Made by a program: the position numbers and the translations under genes. Positions 44,554-55,316 of a DNA stretch of 64,000 bases are shown here, in pieces. This DNA is from Pseudoxanthomonas broegbernensis (GTDB taxonomy: Bacteria; Pseudomonadota; Gammaproteobacteria; Xanthomonadales; Xanthomonadaceae). Each line of letters begins with the position of its first letter. Position 1 is the first letter of the stretch. Location of the stretch: contig NZ_JACHGU010000002.1 in NCBI RefSeq assembly GCF_014202435.1, positions 62,001 through 126,000 on the forward strand, in the 5' to 3' direction. Under the pieces are notes generated by a model. The model was given only the letters and a program-made list of their open reading frames with translations, did no database searches and was not told where the DNA came from.

Positions 44554-46041
44554 ATGACCGCCAGCACCCCGTTGCTCGTCACCTTCCTGGCCTACCTGCT
44601 GCTGATGGTCGGCATCGGCCTGTGGGCCTGGTCGCGCACCCGCAGCTTCGACGACTACATCCTCGGCGGACGCTCGCTGGGCAGCCTGGTCACCGCGTTG
44701 TCGGCCGGCGCCTCGGACATGAGCGGCTGGCTGCTGATGGGCCTGCCCGGCGCGCTGTACCTGACCGGCCTGTCCGAGGCCTGGATCGCCATCGGCCTGA
44801 TCGTGGGAGCCTGGTTCAACTGGCGCTACGTGGCCGGCCCGCTGCGGGTCTATACCGAAAGCACGCGCAACGCGCTGACCCTGCCGGACTATTTCACCCA
44901 CCGCTTCGACGACCGCAGCCGGGTGCTGCGCATCCTGTCGGCGCTGGTGATCCTGGTGTTCTTCGCGATCTACTGCGCCTCGGGCATGGTGGCCGGTGCG
45001 CGCCTGTTCGAGAGCGTGTTCGGCCTGCCGTACGCGCAGGCGCTGTGGTGGGGCGCGGCGGCGACCATCGCCTACACCTTCATCGGCGGCTTCCTGGCGG
45101 TGAGCTGGACCGACACGGTGCAGGCCTCGCTGATGATCTTCGCCCTGCTGCTGGTGCCGGTGGTGGTGGTCGTGCACAGCGGCGGCCTGGCACCGTCGCT
45201 GGCGCTGGTCGAGCAGGTCGATCCGTTGCGCCTGCAGTGGGTCGGCGCCGGCGGGCTGGTGGCGGTGGTGTCGGCGATGGCCTGGGGGCTGGGCTACTTC
45301 GGGCAGCCGCACATCCTGGCCCGGTTCATGGCCGCCGAGAGCCTGGCCACGATCCCGCGCGCGCGCCGCATCGGCATGGCCTGGATGGTGCTGTGCCTGG
45401 CCGGCGCGGTGGCGGTGGGCCTGTTCGGCGTCGCGTACTTCGCCCAGCACCCGGAACAGGCCGGCGCGGTGCGGCAGAACCCGGAGCGGGTGTTCGTGGT
45501 CCTGGCCGGGCTGCTGTTCAATCCGTGGGTCGCCGGTGTGCTGCTGTCGGCGATCCTGGCGGCGATCATGAGCACGCTGTCGTGCCAGTTGCTGGTGTGC
45601 TCCAGCGCCCTGACCGAGGACTTCTACCGTGGCCTGCTGCGGCCGCGGGCCGGCCAGCGCGAACTGGTGTGGTTCGGCCGCGCGATGGTGCTGGCGGTGG
45701 CGGTGCTGGCGATCTGGATCGCGCGCGACCCGGAAAGCCGCGTGCTGGGCCTGGTCAGCTACGCCTGGGCCGGGTTCGGCGCCGCGTTCGGGCCGGTGGT
45801 GCTGTTGTCGCTGTGCTGGTCGCGGATGACGCGAGACGGCGCGCTGGCCGGCGTGCTGGCCGGCGCGGCCACGGTGATCGTGTGGAAGCACTCGGGCAGC
45901 GCGCTGTACGAGATCGTGCCCGGCTTCCTTGCCGCCAGCGTGGCGGTGGTCGCGGTGAGCCTGCTCGGCCGCGCGCCGCCGGAGAGCGTGCGCGCCACCC
46001 ATGCGCAGGTGCGCGCCCTGCTGCGCGAGCAGGGCCACTGA
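44554..46041 (+). CDS. putP: Sodium/proline symporter PutP
   Basis: This 495-residue inner-membrane transporter of the sodium:solute symporter family takes up proline with Na+. It is hydrophobic throughout, with about 13 membrane spans. Signature stretches are [59 protein letters not shown] and [20 protein letters not shown]. These sit closer to PutP than to PanF or other family members, but substrate is inferred. GGGAG precedes the ATG at 44554. putA is not in the window. miaA follows after 14 bases. Confidence 0.9.
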   Translation: MTASTPLLVTFLAYLLLMVGIGLWAWSRTRSFDDYILGGRSLGSLVTALSAGASDMSGWLLMGLPGALYLTGLSEAWIAIGLIVGAWFNWRYVAGPLRVYTESTRNALTLPDYFTHRFDDRSRVLRILSALVILVFFAIYCASGMVAGARLFESVFGLPYAQALWWGAAATIAYTFIGGFLAVSWTDTVQASLMIFALLLVPVVVVVHSGGLAPSLALVEQVDPLRLQWVGAGGLVAVVSAMAWGLGYFGQPHILARFMAAESLATIPRARRIGMAWMVLCLAGAVAVGLFGVAYFAQHPEQAGAVRQNPERVFVVLAGLLFNPWVAGVLLSAILAAIMSTLSCQLLVCSSALTEDFYRGLLRPRAGQRELVWFGRAMVLAVAVLAIWIARDPESRVLGLVSYAWAGFGAAFGPVVLLSLCWSRMTRDGALAGVLAGAATVIVWKHSGSALYEIVPGFLAASVAVVAVSLLGRAPPESVRATHAQVRALLREQGH

Positions 46042-46055
46042 GGGCGGAGCGCAGC

Positions 46056-47039
46056 GTGGGCATCGACATGCGGCCGCCGGCCATCGCGGTGATGGGGGCG
46101 ACGGCCTCGGGCAAGACCGCGTTCGCCATCGAACTGGCGCGGCGCCATGGCGGCGAGATCGTCAGCGTCGACTCGGCCCTGGTCTATCGCGGGCTGGACA
46201 TCGGCGCGGCCAAGCCCGACGCGGCCGAGCGCGCCGGGGTGCCGCACCACCTGATCGACGTGCGCGATCCCTGGCAGCCGTATTCGGCCGCCGAGTTCGC
46301 CGCCGATGCACGCGCGGCCATCGACGGCATCCTCGCCCGTGGGCGGCTGCCGGTGCTGGCCGGCGGTACCGGGCTGTATTTCCGCGCGCTGCTGCATGGG
46401 TTGTCGCCGATGCCTCCGGCCGATCCGGCGGTGCGCGCGGCCATCGCCGCCGAGGCGGCCGAGTGCGGCTGGGCGGCGCTGCATGCGCAACTGGCGCGCA
46501 TCGATCCGGACGCGGCCGCGCGCATCCGTCCCGGCGACGCGCAGCGCATCCAGCGGGCGCTGGAGGTCCAGCGCCTGAGCGGCCGGACGATCAGCGCCTG
46601 GCAGCGCGACCGGCCGCCGCCGCGGCTACCGCTGCGGGTGCTGAAGCTGGTGCTGGCGCCGGCCGTGCGCGCCGAACTGCACGAACGCATCGCCCGCCGC
46701 TTCGATGCGATGCTGGCCGCCGGGTTCGTCGAGGAGGTGCGCCGCCTGCGCGCATCGCCGCCGCTGCGCGGGCACCCGCGGCCGCTGGACCTGCCGGCGC
46801 TGCGCGCGGTCGGCTATCGCCAGGCCTGGCGATACCTGGACGGGACGACCGATGCGCTGGAGTTCCGCGAACGCGGCATCTTCGCCACCCGGCAACTGGC
46901 CAAGCGCCAGTTGACCTGGCTGCGCGGCGAACTGGACGCGCGCTGGTTCGACCCGGCGCACGATGCCGGCCGGCTGCTCCCGGCGGTGTCGCGCTTCCTT
47001 GCGCCCGCGCCGCCGGCCGCCGCGCGCCGGCTTGTGTAA
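46056..47039 (+). CDS. miaA: tRNA dimethylallyltransferase MiaA
   Basis: This 327-residue enzyme puts an isopentenyl group on A37 of tRNAs that read U-starting codons. The P-loop GATASGKT is at residues 14-21, followed by [35 protein letters not shown] and [14 protein letters not shown]. The GTG at 46056 has GGAG seven bases upstream; the ATG at 46068 has no such site, so GTG is chosen. A 14-base gap to putP suggests shared transcription. The following hfq is the usual partner. Confidence 0.95.
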   Translation: MGIDMRPPAIAVMGATASGKTAFAIELARRHGGEIVSVDSALVYRGLDIGAAKPDAAERAGVPHHLIDVRDPWQPYSAAEFAADARAAIDGILARGRLPVLAGGTGLYFRALLHGLSPMPPADPAVRAAIAAEAAECGWAALHAQLARIDPDAAARIRPGDAQRIQRALEVQRLSGRTISAWQRDRPPPRLPLRVLKLVLAPAVRAELHERIARRFDAMLAAGFVEEVRRLRASPPLRGHPRPLDLPALRAVGYRQAWRYLDGTTDALEFRERGIFATRQLAKRQLTWLRGELDARWFDPAHDAGRLLPAVSRFLAPAPPAAARRLV

Positions 47040-47096
47040 CATGCCCGGACCGGGCGGGGAGCCCGTCCAACCCATAAGAACAAGAAGGGGAAAACC

Positions 47097-47372
47097 ATGT
47101 CCAAGGGGCAATCGTTGCAGGATCCTTTCCTGAACGCGCTGCGTCGCGAGCGCGTGCCGGTGTCGGTGTACCTGGTCAATGGCATCAAGCTTCAGGGAAC
47201 GATCGAGTCCTTCGACCAGTTCGTGGTGCTGCTGCGCAGTACGGTCAGCCAGATGGTCTACAAGCACGCCATCTCCACCGTGGTACCGTCGCGCAATGTC
47301 CGGGTCGGTCCCGGCGGTGGCTACGTCCAGCAGCCCGGCGAAGCCGGCGATGGCGCGGACGAGGCCGAATGA
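47097..47372 (+). CDS. hfq: RNA chaperone Hfq
   Basis: This 91-residue protein forms hexamers that pair small RNAs with mRNAs. Sm1 ([19 protein letters not shown]) and Sm2 ([10 protein letters not shown]) are canonical, after the N-terminal [18 protein letters not shown]. The C-terminal tail is short, Gly- and acid-rich (GDGADEAE). AAGGGG stands just before the ATG. A TAACAT hexamer overlaps the miaA stop (47037-47042) and may be a -10 element, in line with hfq promoters inside miaA in E. coli. hflX starts 14 bases downstream. Confidence 0.98.
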   Translation: MSKGQSLQDPFLNALRRERVPVSVYLVNGIKLQGTIESFDQFVVLLRSTVSQMVYKHAISTVVPSRNVRVGPGGGYVQQPGEAGDGADEAE

Positions 47373-47386
47373 AGTCGGAGTATTGA

Positions 47387-48709
47387 TTGTTCGAACGTTC
47401 CCGCAAGGGTGAACATGCGCTGCTGATCCAGCCCCATGCGGGCGGCGCGGCGGCAGAGGATGTCCTCGAGGAGTTCGTGGACCTGGCCCGCTCGGCCGGC
47501 GCGAGCGTGGCCGCCACGCTCACCGCGCGCATCGACAAGCCCAACCCCGCCACCCTGATCGGCAGCGGCAAGCTGGAGGAGGTCAAGGCCGCGGCCGAGG
47601 CCACCGGCGCCGACCTGATCCTGGTCAACCATCCGCTCAGCCCGGTCCAGGAGCGCAACCTGGAGCGTGCGCTGGAGCGCCGCGTGGTCGACCGCACCGG
47701 CCTGATCCTGGACATCTTCGCCCAGCGCGCGCGCAGCCACGAAGGCAAGCTGCAGGTGGAGCTCGCGCAACTCAAGCACATGGCCACCCGCCTGGTGCGC
47801 GGCTGGACCCACCTGGAACGCCAGCGTGGCGGTTCCATCGGCCTGCGCGGCCCCGGCGAGACCCAGCTCGAGAGCGACCGCCGGCTGCTGCAGAAGCGGC
47901 TGGAGCAGTTGCAGCGGCGGCTGGAGAAGGTCGAGGTGCAGCACGCGCAGATGCGCCGCGCGCGGGTGCGCAGCGAGCTGCCGCGGGTGGCGCTGGTGGG
48001 CTACACCAACGCCGGCAAATCCACGCTGTTCAATGCGCTTACCGGTGCTGACGCCTACGCCGCCGACCAGTTGTTCGCCACCCTGGACCCGACCGTGCGC
48101 CGGGTCGCGCTGCCCGGCGGCAGCGTGGTCCTGGCCGATACCGTCGGCTTCGTCCGCGACCTGCCGCACGAGCTGGTCGCCGCGTTCCGTTCCACCTTGT
48201 CGGAGGCACGCGAGGCCGACCTGCTGCTGCACGTGATCGACGCGGCCGACCCGCAGCGCGAGGAGCGCATCGCCCAGGTCGATGCGGTGCTGGCCGAAGT
48301 CGGCGCCGGCGAGCTGCCGCAACTGCTGGTGTTCAACAAGATCGACCGGATCGAGGGCGCCGAGCCGCGGCACGACCATGCCGGTGGCGCCGCCGACGAC
48401 CCGGGCACGCGCGAGCGGGTCTGGCTCTCGGCCCGCGACGGACGCGGCCTGGAACTGCTGCAGGCCGCGCTGGCCCGGCGCCTGGACCTGCAGCGCGCGC
48501 ACGGCCCGCTGCGGCTGCCGCCTCAGGCCGGGCGCCTGCGCGCGCGGCTGCACGAACTGGGTGCGGTGCGCAGCGAGGAGGCCGACGAGCAGGGCTGGCT
48601 GCTGCAGGTGGACCTGCCGCGCGGCGAGGCCGAACGCCTGGCCGCCGGCGCCGAGGGCGAACCGCTGCGCGCGCTGCTGCCCGCGCCCGCGGCGAACGAC
48701 TGGGGCTGA
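47387..48709 (+). CDS. hflX: GTPase HflX
   Basis: This 440-residue GTPase splits stalled or heat-damaged 70S ribosomes. The HflX-specific N-domain is followed by GLRGPGETQLESDRRLL, a helical hairpin, and the G domain with G1 GYTNAGKS (205-212), DTVGFVRDLPHELVAAF and FNKIDRI. The start is TTG at 47387 with GGAG six bases upstream. Part of miaA-hfq-hflX as in E. coli; hflK and hflC, which follow there, are missing and ridA-recG follow instead. Confidence 0.96.
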   Translation: MFERSRKGEHALLIQPHAGGAAAEDVLEEFVDLARSAGASVAATLTARIDKPNPATLIGSGKLEEVKAAAEATGADLILVNHPLSPVQERNLERALERRVVDRTGLILDIFAQRARSHEGKLQVELAQLKHMATRLVRGWTHLERQRGGSIGLRGPGETQLESDRRLLQKRLEQLQRRLEKVEVQHAQMRRARVRSELPRVALVGYTNAGKSTLFNALTGADAYAADQLFATLDPTVRRVALPGGSVVLADTVGFVRDLPHELVAAFRSTLSEAREADLLLHVIDAADPQREERIAQVDAVLAEVGAGELPQLLVFNKIDRIEGAEPRHDHAGGAADDPGTRERVWLSARDGRGLELLQAALARRLDLQRAHGPLRLPPQAGRLRARLHELGAVRSEEADEQGWLLQVDLPRGEAERLAAGAEGEPLRALLPAPAANDWG

Positions 48710-48759
48710 CGGTGGCGGGCGCGCCGCGGTGCCCGCCGTTGGCCGCGCGGGCCAGGCGC

Positions 48760-48765
48760 TAGAAT
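48760..48765 (+). promoter_or_regulatory. Putative -10 element of ridA
   Basis: TAGAAT lies 29 bases before the ridA ATG, with AGGAAG in between as ribosome binding site. No convincing -35 hexamer stands at 16-18 bases upstream; TTGGCC at 48739 is 15 bases away. Confidence 0.4.
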
Positions 48766-48794
48766 CGGAAACCGTTCCACGCACAGGAAGCCCC

Positions 48795-49175
48795 ATGTTC
48801 CAGATCGTCCAGACCGACCACGCGCCGGCGGCCATCGGCCCCTATTCCCAGGCCGTGCGCAGCGGCAACACCGTGTACTTCTCCGGCCAGATCCCGCTGG
48901 TGCCGGCCACCGGCGAGGTGGTGGCCGGCGACATCGCCGCGCAGGCACGGCAGGTGTTCGACAACCTCAAGGCGGTGGCGGAGGCGTCCGGCGGCTCGCT
49001 GGACCGGTGCGTGCGCCTGGGCCTGTACCTGACCGACCTGTCGCAGTTCGCCGCGGTCAATGCGGTGATGCAGGAATACTTCACCGCGCCGTTCCCGGCG
49101 CGCTCGACCATCGGCGTGTCCGCGCTGCCCAAGGGCGTGGCGTTCGAGGCCGATGCGGTGATGGTGCTGGACTGA
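48795..49175 (+). CDS. ridA: RidA family enamine/imine deaminase
   Basis: This 126-residue trimeric enzyme hydrolyses reactive imines formed by PLP enzymes. IGPYSQAVRSGNTVYFSGQIP, NLKAVAEASGG and the C-terminal PARSTIGVSALPKGVAFEAD with the key arginine are typical of the RidA (YjgF) group. AGGAAG precedes the ATG. It has its own -10-like element and precedes recG by 36 bases. Confidence 0.95.
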   Translation: MFQIVQTDHAPAAIGPYSQAVRSGNTVYFSGQIPLVPATGEVVAGDIAAQARQVFDNLKAVAEASGGSLDRCVRLGLYLTDLSQFAAVNAVMQEYFTAPFPARSTIGVSALPKGVAFEADAVMVLD

Positions 49176-49211
49176 GCATGCGGCGCTGACCGGGCCGGGG
49201 CGCGTACGGGC

Positions 49212-51347
49212 GTGAAGGCGACACGGCAGGCGGCCCCCGAGCTGGCAGGCGGCGACACGCCGCTCTCGTCGCTGCGCGGCGTCGGCGCGGCGATGGCGGA
49301 GAAGCTGGCCGCGCGCGGCCTGTCCACGGCGCAGGACCTGTGGCTGCACCTGCCGCTGCGCTACGAGGACCGCACCCGCCTGACCGCCATCGCCGACCTG
49401 CGCCTGGGCGAGCCGGCGCAGGTGGAGGGCGTGGTGGAGGCGGTCGAGCGCGGCTTCCGCTACCGCCCGGTGCTGCGCGTGGCGGTGGGCGACGGCTCCC
49501 GCGCCACGCTGGTCCTGCGCTTCTTCCATTTCCGCGGCGCCCAGGCCGCGCAGTTCCGGCCCGGCGCGCGCCTGCGCTGCTTCGGCGTCCCGCGTCCGGG
49601 GCAGCACGGGCTGGAGATCGTCCACCCCAGCTACCAGTTCCTGGGGGAAGGCGAAACGCCGGTGCTGGGCGATTCGCTCGACCCGGTCTATCCGGCGGTG
49701 GAGGGCGTCGGCGCGGCGACGCTGCGCCGGCTGATCGGCCAGGCGCTGGACCTGCTGCCCGACGCGGCGGCGCTGGAGCTGCTGCCGCCTTCATTGCCGG
49801 GACTGGCCGGGCTGCCGGGGTTGCGCGACGCGCTGCTGGTCCTGCACCGTCCGGCGCCCGGGGAGGACCTCGCCGCCCTGGCCGCCGGCGCCCATCCGGC
49901 GCAACGGCGACTGGCGCTGGAGGAACTGCTGGCACATCACCTGAGCCTGCGCCGGCAACGGCTGGCGCAGCAGCGCCTGCGCGCGCGCGCGCTGGACGGT
50001 CCCGGCACGCTGGCGCGGCGCCTGCTCGATTCGTTGCCGTTCGCGCTCACCGGCGCGCAGGCCCGGGTGTTCGGGCAGGTGCGCGCCGACCTGGCCCGGC
50101 CCTCGCCGATGCAACGGCTGGTGCAGGGCGACGTCGGCGCCGGCAAGACGGTGGTCGCCGCGCTGGCCATGACCCTGGCGGTGGAGCGCGGCTGCCAGGC
50201 GGCCCTGGCCGCGCCGACCGAGCTGCTGGCCGAGCAGCACCTGGCCAGCCTGCGCGCCTGGCTGGAGCCGCTGGACATCCGCGTGGCCTGGCTGGCCGGC
50301 AAGGTCACCGGCAAGGCGCGGGCGGCGGCCCTGGCCGAGGTGGCGTCCGGCGCGGCGCAGGTGGTGGTGGGCACCCATGCGCTGATGCAGGAGGGCGTGG
50401 CCTTCCACGACCTGGCCCTGGTCATCGTCGACGAGCAGCACCGCTTCGGCGTGCAGCAGCGGCTGGCGCTGCGCGACAAGGGCCCGGCGCACGGCCTGGT
50501 GCCGCACCAGTTGGTGATGACCGCCACGCCGATCCCGCGCACCCTGGCGATGACCGCCTACGCCGACCTGGACGTGTCGGCCATCGACGAATTGCCGCCC
50601 GGGCGTACCCCGGTGCGGACCGTGGCGCTTGGCGCGGAGCGCCGGCCCGAGCTGGTGGAGCGCATCCGCGCCGCCTGCGCGCAGGGCCGCCAGGCCTATT
50701 GGGTCTGCACCCTCATCGAGGAGGCCGAGGAGGACGCCAAGCCGGGGCAGGGCGCCAAGCTGCAGGCCCAGGCCGCCGAGCGCACCTTCGAGCAGCTCTC
50801 GCAGCAACTGCCGGGCGTGCGCGTGGGCCTGGTCCACGGGCGCATGAAGGCCGCGCAGAAGCAGGCCGCGATGCGCGCGTTCAAGGACGGTGCGATCGAC
50901 CTGCTGGTGGCCACCACCGTGATCGAGGTGGGCGTGGACGTGCCCAACGCCTCGCTGATGATCGTGGAGAACGCCGAGCGCCTTGGCCTGGCCCAGTTGC
51001 ACCAGTTGCGCGGCCGGGTCGGGCGCGGCGCGGCCGCGTCCAGTTGCGTGCTGCTGTACCAGCCGCCGCTGTCCGCCTTGGCCAGGCAGCGCCTGGACGT
51101 GCTGCGCAGGACCGGCGACGGTTTCGTCATCGCCGAGAAGGATCTGCAACTGCGCGGACCGGGCGAACTGCTGGGCACCCGCCAGACCGGCCTGGCCGCA
51201 TTCCGCATCGCCGACCTGGCCCGCGACGCAGGCCTGCTGCCGCAGGTGCATGCCCTGGCCGACCGTTTGCTGGCGCAGGCGCCCGACGTGGCCGAGCGGG
51301 TGGTCGCGCGCTGGATCGGCGGCGCGGCGCGCTACGCGGCGGCCTGA
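49212..51347 (+). CDS. recG: ATP-dependent DNA helicase RecG
   Basis: This 711-residue helicase reverses stalled replication forks and moves Holliday junctions. An N-terminal wedge domain (LWLHLPLRYEDRTRLT) precedes the helicase core with Walker A around K312 (GDVGAGKT), VIVDEQHRFGVQQR, TATPIPRTLAMT and HQLRGRVGRG. The TRG motif region follows and the end is normal. The start is GTG at 49212. In E. coli recG lies two genes after spoT; here spoT is 18 kb away and ridA is the upstream neighbour. Confidence 0.96.
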   Translation: MKATRQAAPELAGGDTPLSSLRGVGAAMAEKLAARGLSTAQDLWLHLPLRYEDRTRLTAIADLRLGEPAQVEGVVEAVERGFRYRPVLRVAVGDGSRATLVLRFFHFRGAQAAQFRPGARLRCFGVPRPGQHGLEIVHPSYQFLGEGETPVLGDSLDPVYPAVEGVGAATLRRLIGQALDLLPDAAALELLPPSLPGLAGLPGLRDALLVLHRPAPGEDLAALAAGAHPAQRRLALEELLAHHLSLRRQRLAQQRLRARALDGPGTLARRLLDSLPFALTGAQARVFGQVRADLARPSPMQRLVQGDVGAGKTVVAALAMTLAVERGCQAALAAPTELLAEQHLASLRAWLEPLDIRVAWLAGKVTGKARAAALAEVASGAAQVVVGTHALMQEGVAFHDLALVIVDEQHRFGVQQRLALRDKGPAHGLVPHQLVMTATPIPRTLAMTAYADLDVSAIDELPPGRTPVRTVALGAERRPELVERIRAACAQGRQAYWVCTLIEEAEEDAKPGQGAKLQAQAAERTFEQLSQQLPGVRVGLVHGRMKAAQKQAAMRAFKDGAIDLLVATTVIEVGVDVPNASLMIVENAERLGLAQLHQLRGRVGRGAAASSCVLLYQPPLSALARQRLDVLRRTGDGFVIAEKDLQLRGPGELLGTRQTGLAAFRIADLARDAGLLPQVHALADRLLAQAPDVAERVVARWIGGAARYAAA

Positions 51348-51427
51348 GGCGCGCGCAACCTTCTCGCGGGTTTGCCCCGCTTGGCGGGAATGGCGACACT
51401 GGCCGCAACCTCCCCTGGCCCCCTTGC

Positions 51428-52369
51428 ATGAGCGAGAAGATCCCGCTGCTCATCGACACCGATCCGGGCGTGGACGATGCCCTGGCGCTGCTGATGGCGT
51501 TCCATTCCCCGGCCCACGAAGTCGTCGGCCTGTGCATCGCCGCCGGCAACGTCGGCCTGCCCCACACCGTGCGCAACGCGCTCAAGCTGCGCGAGGTGGC
51601 CGGTCGCCCCGACGTGCCGGTCTTCCCCGGCTGCGAAGGGCCGCTGGTCCATGCGCCCCGCGAGGATGCCGCGCACGTGCATGGCCGCGACGGCTTCGGC
51701 GACGTCGGCTATCCGGACCCGGGCGGCACGGCGGCGGCCGAGCATGCCGCGCTGGCGATCCTGCGCCTGTCGCACGCCTACGCCGGCCGGTTGCTGCTGG
51801 TCGCCCTCGGTCCCCTGACCAACCTGGCCCTGGCCCTGCGCCTGGACCCGACCCTGCCACGGCGCGTGGCGCGGCTGGTGGTGATGGGCGGGGCGGTGCA
51901 TGCGCGCGGCAACATCACCCCGGTGGCCGAGTTCAACGTCGGCTTCGATCCGGAGGCGGCGCACGTGGTGCTGTCCGGGTTCCCGCGTCACGACCTGGCC
52001 GACTGGGAAGCGACCCTGGCCCATGGCCTGCCGCACCGGCAGGTGGAGCGATGGCTGGCGGCCGATTCGCCGCGGGCCAGGTTCTACGAAGCGATCTCGC
52101 GCCAGACCCGGCTGTGGTCGGAGGACCGCCGCGGCGAGTCCTGGCATTCGGCCGACGCCCTGGCCATGGCCTGGGCGCTGGAGCCGGAGGCGGCGCTGGA
52201 ACTGGCCGAACGGCCGCTGGCGGTGGAAACCGCCGGCGGGCTGGCCCGGGGCATGACCGCCGTGGACTGGAACCGCCAGACCGGCGCGGCGGATAATGCG
52301 CGCATCCTGCTGCGCTACGACCAGGCGCGGCTGGAGGCCAGGATCCGCGACGCGCTGGCCGCCGGCTGA
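51428..52369 (+). CDS. Inosine-uridine preferring nucleoside hydrolase family protein
   Basis: This 313-residue enzyme would release a base from ribonucleosides. The Ca-binding motif [13 protein letters not shown] is at the N-terminus. Further ligand regions are VVMGGAVHARGNITPVAEFN and DPEAAHVV in the middle and the SADALAMAWAL segment near the C-terminus. Base preference cannot be read from the sequence. It is separated from recG by 80 bases and ends 96 bases before rpmE2. Named to family level only. Confidence 0.87.
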   Translation: MSEKIPLLIDTDPGVDDALALLMAFHSPAHEVVGLCIAAGNVGLPHTVRNALKLREVAGRPDVPVFPGCEGPLVHAPREDAAHVHGRDGFGDVGYPDPGGTAAAEHAALAILRLSHAYAGRLLLVALGPLTNLALALRLDPTLPRRVARLVVMGGAVHARGNITPVAEFNVGFDPEAAHVVLSGFPRHDLADWEATLAHGLPHRQVERWLAADSPRARFYEAISRQTRLWSEDRRGESWHSADALAMAWALEPEAALELAERPLAVETAGGLARGMTAVDWNRQTGAADNARILLRYDQARLEARIRDALAAG

Positions 52370-52398
52370 GCCCGGCGGCGGCCATCCCAGGCCATGGC

Positions 52399-52428
52399 TT
52401 GCGCCCGGGAGGGGCGGGCCGCTAGAAT
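52399..52428 (+). promoter_or_regulatory. Promoter of rpmE2
   Basis: TTGCGC (52399-52404) and TAGAAT (52423-52428) are separated by 18 bases. The leader to the ATG at 52466 is about 30 bases. No Zur-type palindrome is evident nearby. Confidence 0.5.
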
Positions 52429-52465
52429 GCCGGGCTCTGTTCCGTTACCTGCCACGGTGTGCGCC

Positions 52466-52714
52466 ATGAAGGCCGACATCCATCCCGATTACCGCGAAGT
52501 CGTCTTCCACGACGTCACCTCCGATTTCAAGTTCCTGACCCGCTCGACCATGGCCGGCGGCACCAAGGACACCGTGAAGTGGGAAGACGGCAACGAATAC
52601 CCGCTGGTCAAGATCGAAATCTCCTCGGCCTCGCATCCGTTCTACACGGGCAAGCACAAGATCGTGGATACCAGCGGCCGCATCGACAAGTTCCAGCGCC
52701 GCTACGCGCGCTGA
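52466..52714 (+). CDS. rpmE2: Type B 50S ribosomal protein L31
   Basis: This 82-residue ribosomal protein belongs to the cysteine-free type B form: it has no zinc-binding Cys at all. [23 protein letters not shown] and the C-terminal [22 protein letters not shown] are typical. In many bacteria the type B form replaces the zinc form under zinc shortage through Zur. Here no Zur box is visible, so it may be the housekeeping L31. It has its own promoter and is followed by strong hairpins before gltA. Confidence 0.96.
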   Translation: MKADIHPDYREVVFHDVTSDFKFLTRSTMAGGTKDTVKWEDGNEYPLVKIEISSASHPFYTGKHKIVDTSGRIDKFQRRYAR

Positions 52715-52730
52715 GACCGGCCGGTTCCGC

Positions 52731-52800
52731 GCCGCCCGATGCGGGCGGCCGGGACGCGAGAAGATCCACGGGACGGCCGCGCTTGCGCGGCCGTCCTGCT
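52731..52800 (+). terminator. Double hairpin terminator of rpmE2
   Basis: GCCGCCC/GGGCGGC (52731-52749, five-base loop) is followed by an 11-bp perfect stem GGACGGCCGCG/CGCGGCCGTCC (52771-52796, loop CTTG) and then TGCTGTG. The second is very stable and is the likely terminator. Confidence 0.75.
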
Positions 52801-52875
52801 GTGCGTGGAACGATGCGTATCGGCCGGTAGCAGGCGAATGCAGCTTCCGTCCAAGGGACCGGGGTCGACGGGCTG

Positions 52876-52884
52876 TGCGATAAT
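52876..52884 (+). promoter_or_regulatory. Extended -10 element upstream of gltA
   Basis: TGC followed by GATAAT makes an extended -10, about 100 bases before the gltA start. The -35 region (about 52856-52861) is not recognisable, as is common for extended -10 promoters. Confidence 0.45.
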
Positions 52885-52984
52885 TCCGCGGCTTCGTGGC
52901 CGTAGCCGCGAACTCCCTCCCGCGTCTGCGCCGGACGATATCCGCATCCAGCGTGGCGCCTACCCCACAAGAGGAGCGCACACC

Positions 52985-54274
<1,290 letters not shown>

Positions 54275-54299
54275 ACGAAAGCGCCGGTGCGTCGCCGAA

Positions 54300-54336
54300 G
54301 CAAGGCCCCGCGATCGCGGGGCCTTGCCTTTTCCGG
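54300..54336 (+). terminator. Terminator of gltA
   Basis: A perfect 28-base palindrome at 54300-54327 (arm GCAAGGCCCCGCGA), followed at once by CCTTTTCC, lies 26 bases after the gltA stop codon. It is the strongest stem in the window. Confidence 0.88.
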
Positions 54337-54356
54337 CGCGTCCTTTTCCGGCGCGT
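54327..54356. repeat. 15-bp perfect tandem duplication after gltA terminator
   Basis: CCTTTTCCGGCGCGT occurs twice back to back (54327-54341 and 54342-54356), so the T-tract of the terminator is duplicated. Confidence 0.85.
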
Positions 54357-54490
54357 CCCCGGCGGCAGGCGCCATGCTGGTGAAGGCGACGGCCGGGCCG
54401 CTGCAGGAGCAGGCCCTCGCGCTGGCCGCTTCCCCCGGCGTTCCGGCTCACGGGCCGGCACTCCGGGAGGGCGAGCCGCTGGCCTGCCGA

Positions 54491-55144
54491 TCAGGACGAC
54501 GGCGCCGGAGTCGTGGAACCGGAGGTCCCTTCTTCCAGCAGCCGGCGCAACTGCGGCAGCGATGCGCGGCGCATCGGCCGCTGGTCGATGTCCGACAGCG
54601 GCGCCTGGCGCAGCGTGGCCGCGGGCAGCACCGCCAGGTCGAAGGCCAGCTCCTCGGCACCGAACAGCCATGCCGGCGCATCGATCGCGCGTTCGCGGTC
54701 CAGGCGCACGCGGCGCTGGCGCGAAAGGGCCGGGATCCCGTGCTCGTCGAGGAAGCGCGCCACGGCTTCGGGGTCGTCCGCATGCAGGTGCAACTGCACC
54801 GGCGAGCTGTCGTCAGCGGTGCCTTCGAGTACCGGCCCGACCAGCCTGGGTTGGAAGGCGGCGAAGAATTCCAGCGCGCGCATGGCCGCCACGCGCCGCT
54901 GGCGCAGGGCATCCTCCTGGGCCGGGCCGAGGAAGATGCGCTGGTATTCGCGCAGGGCGTCCTCGATCTCGCGGTTGCGCGGCAGCGAGGCGTCGTCGTG
55001 GATGCCGAGGCGGACGGCGGCCTTGAGCTTGGCCTGGTGGTAGTCGCGGATACCGCCCTCGGCCATCAGCCGGGCCGCTTCGTGGGCCAGGCGCTGGCGG
55101 CGTTCGCGCGTGCGGACCTGGGCGTGCTGGCGGGCGCGATGCAT
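54491..55144 (-). CDS. Conserved protein of unknown function
   Basis: A 217-residue protein I cannot name with confidence. The N-terminal half is strongly helical and basic (MHRARQHAQVRTRERRQRLA, then HEAARLMAEGGIRDYHQAK), followed by EYQRIFLGPAQEDALRQRR. The C-terminal half has alternating hydrophobic strands (PVQLHLHADDPEAVARFLDE) and ends in an arginine/leucine-rich helix. I recall similar uncharacterised proteins in Pseudomonas and Xanthomonas, but cannot verify this here. The frame extends 47 codons upstream, but the ATG at 55144 is where the coding-like pattern begins. It stands alone on the minus strand between gltA and PBP1A. Confidence 0.7.
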   Translation of the reverse strand: MHRARQHAQVRTRERRQRLAHEAARLMAEGGIRDYHQAKLKAAVRLGIHDDASLPRNREIEDALREYQRIFLGPAQEDALRQRRVAAMRALEFFAAFQPRLVGPVLEGTADDSSPVQLHLHADDPEAVARFLDEHGIPALSRQRRVRLDRERAIDAPAWLFGAEELAFDLAVLPAATLRQAPLSDIDQRPMRRASLPQLRRLLEEGTSGSTTPAPSS

Positions 55145-55316
55145 GTCGACACTCCCGGGACGGGGCCTGGCCGACTGTAGCGCACCGGCGCGGCAGGTCA
55201 ATCGACGCGCCTGCGCGGATGGCCGGCCGCCAACCGGCACCCGCGCGGTGCCCGGCGCGAAGCGGATGCCGGTGCGTGTCGGCATGGGCGGCGTGGTCCG
55301 TGGCTCCCGGCCGCCT

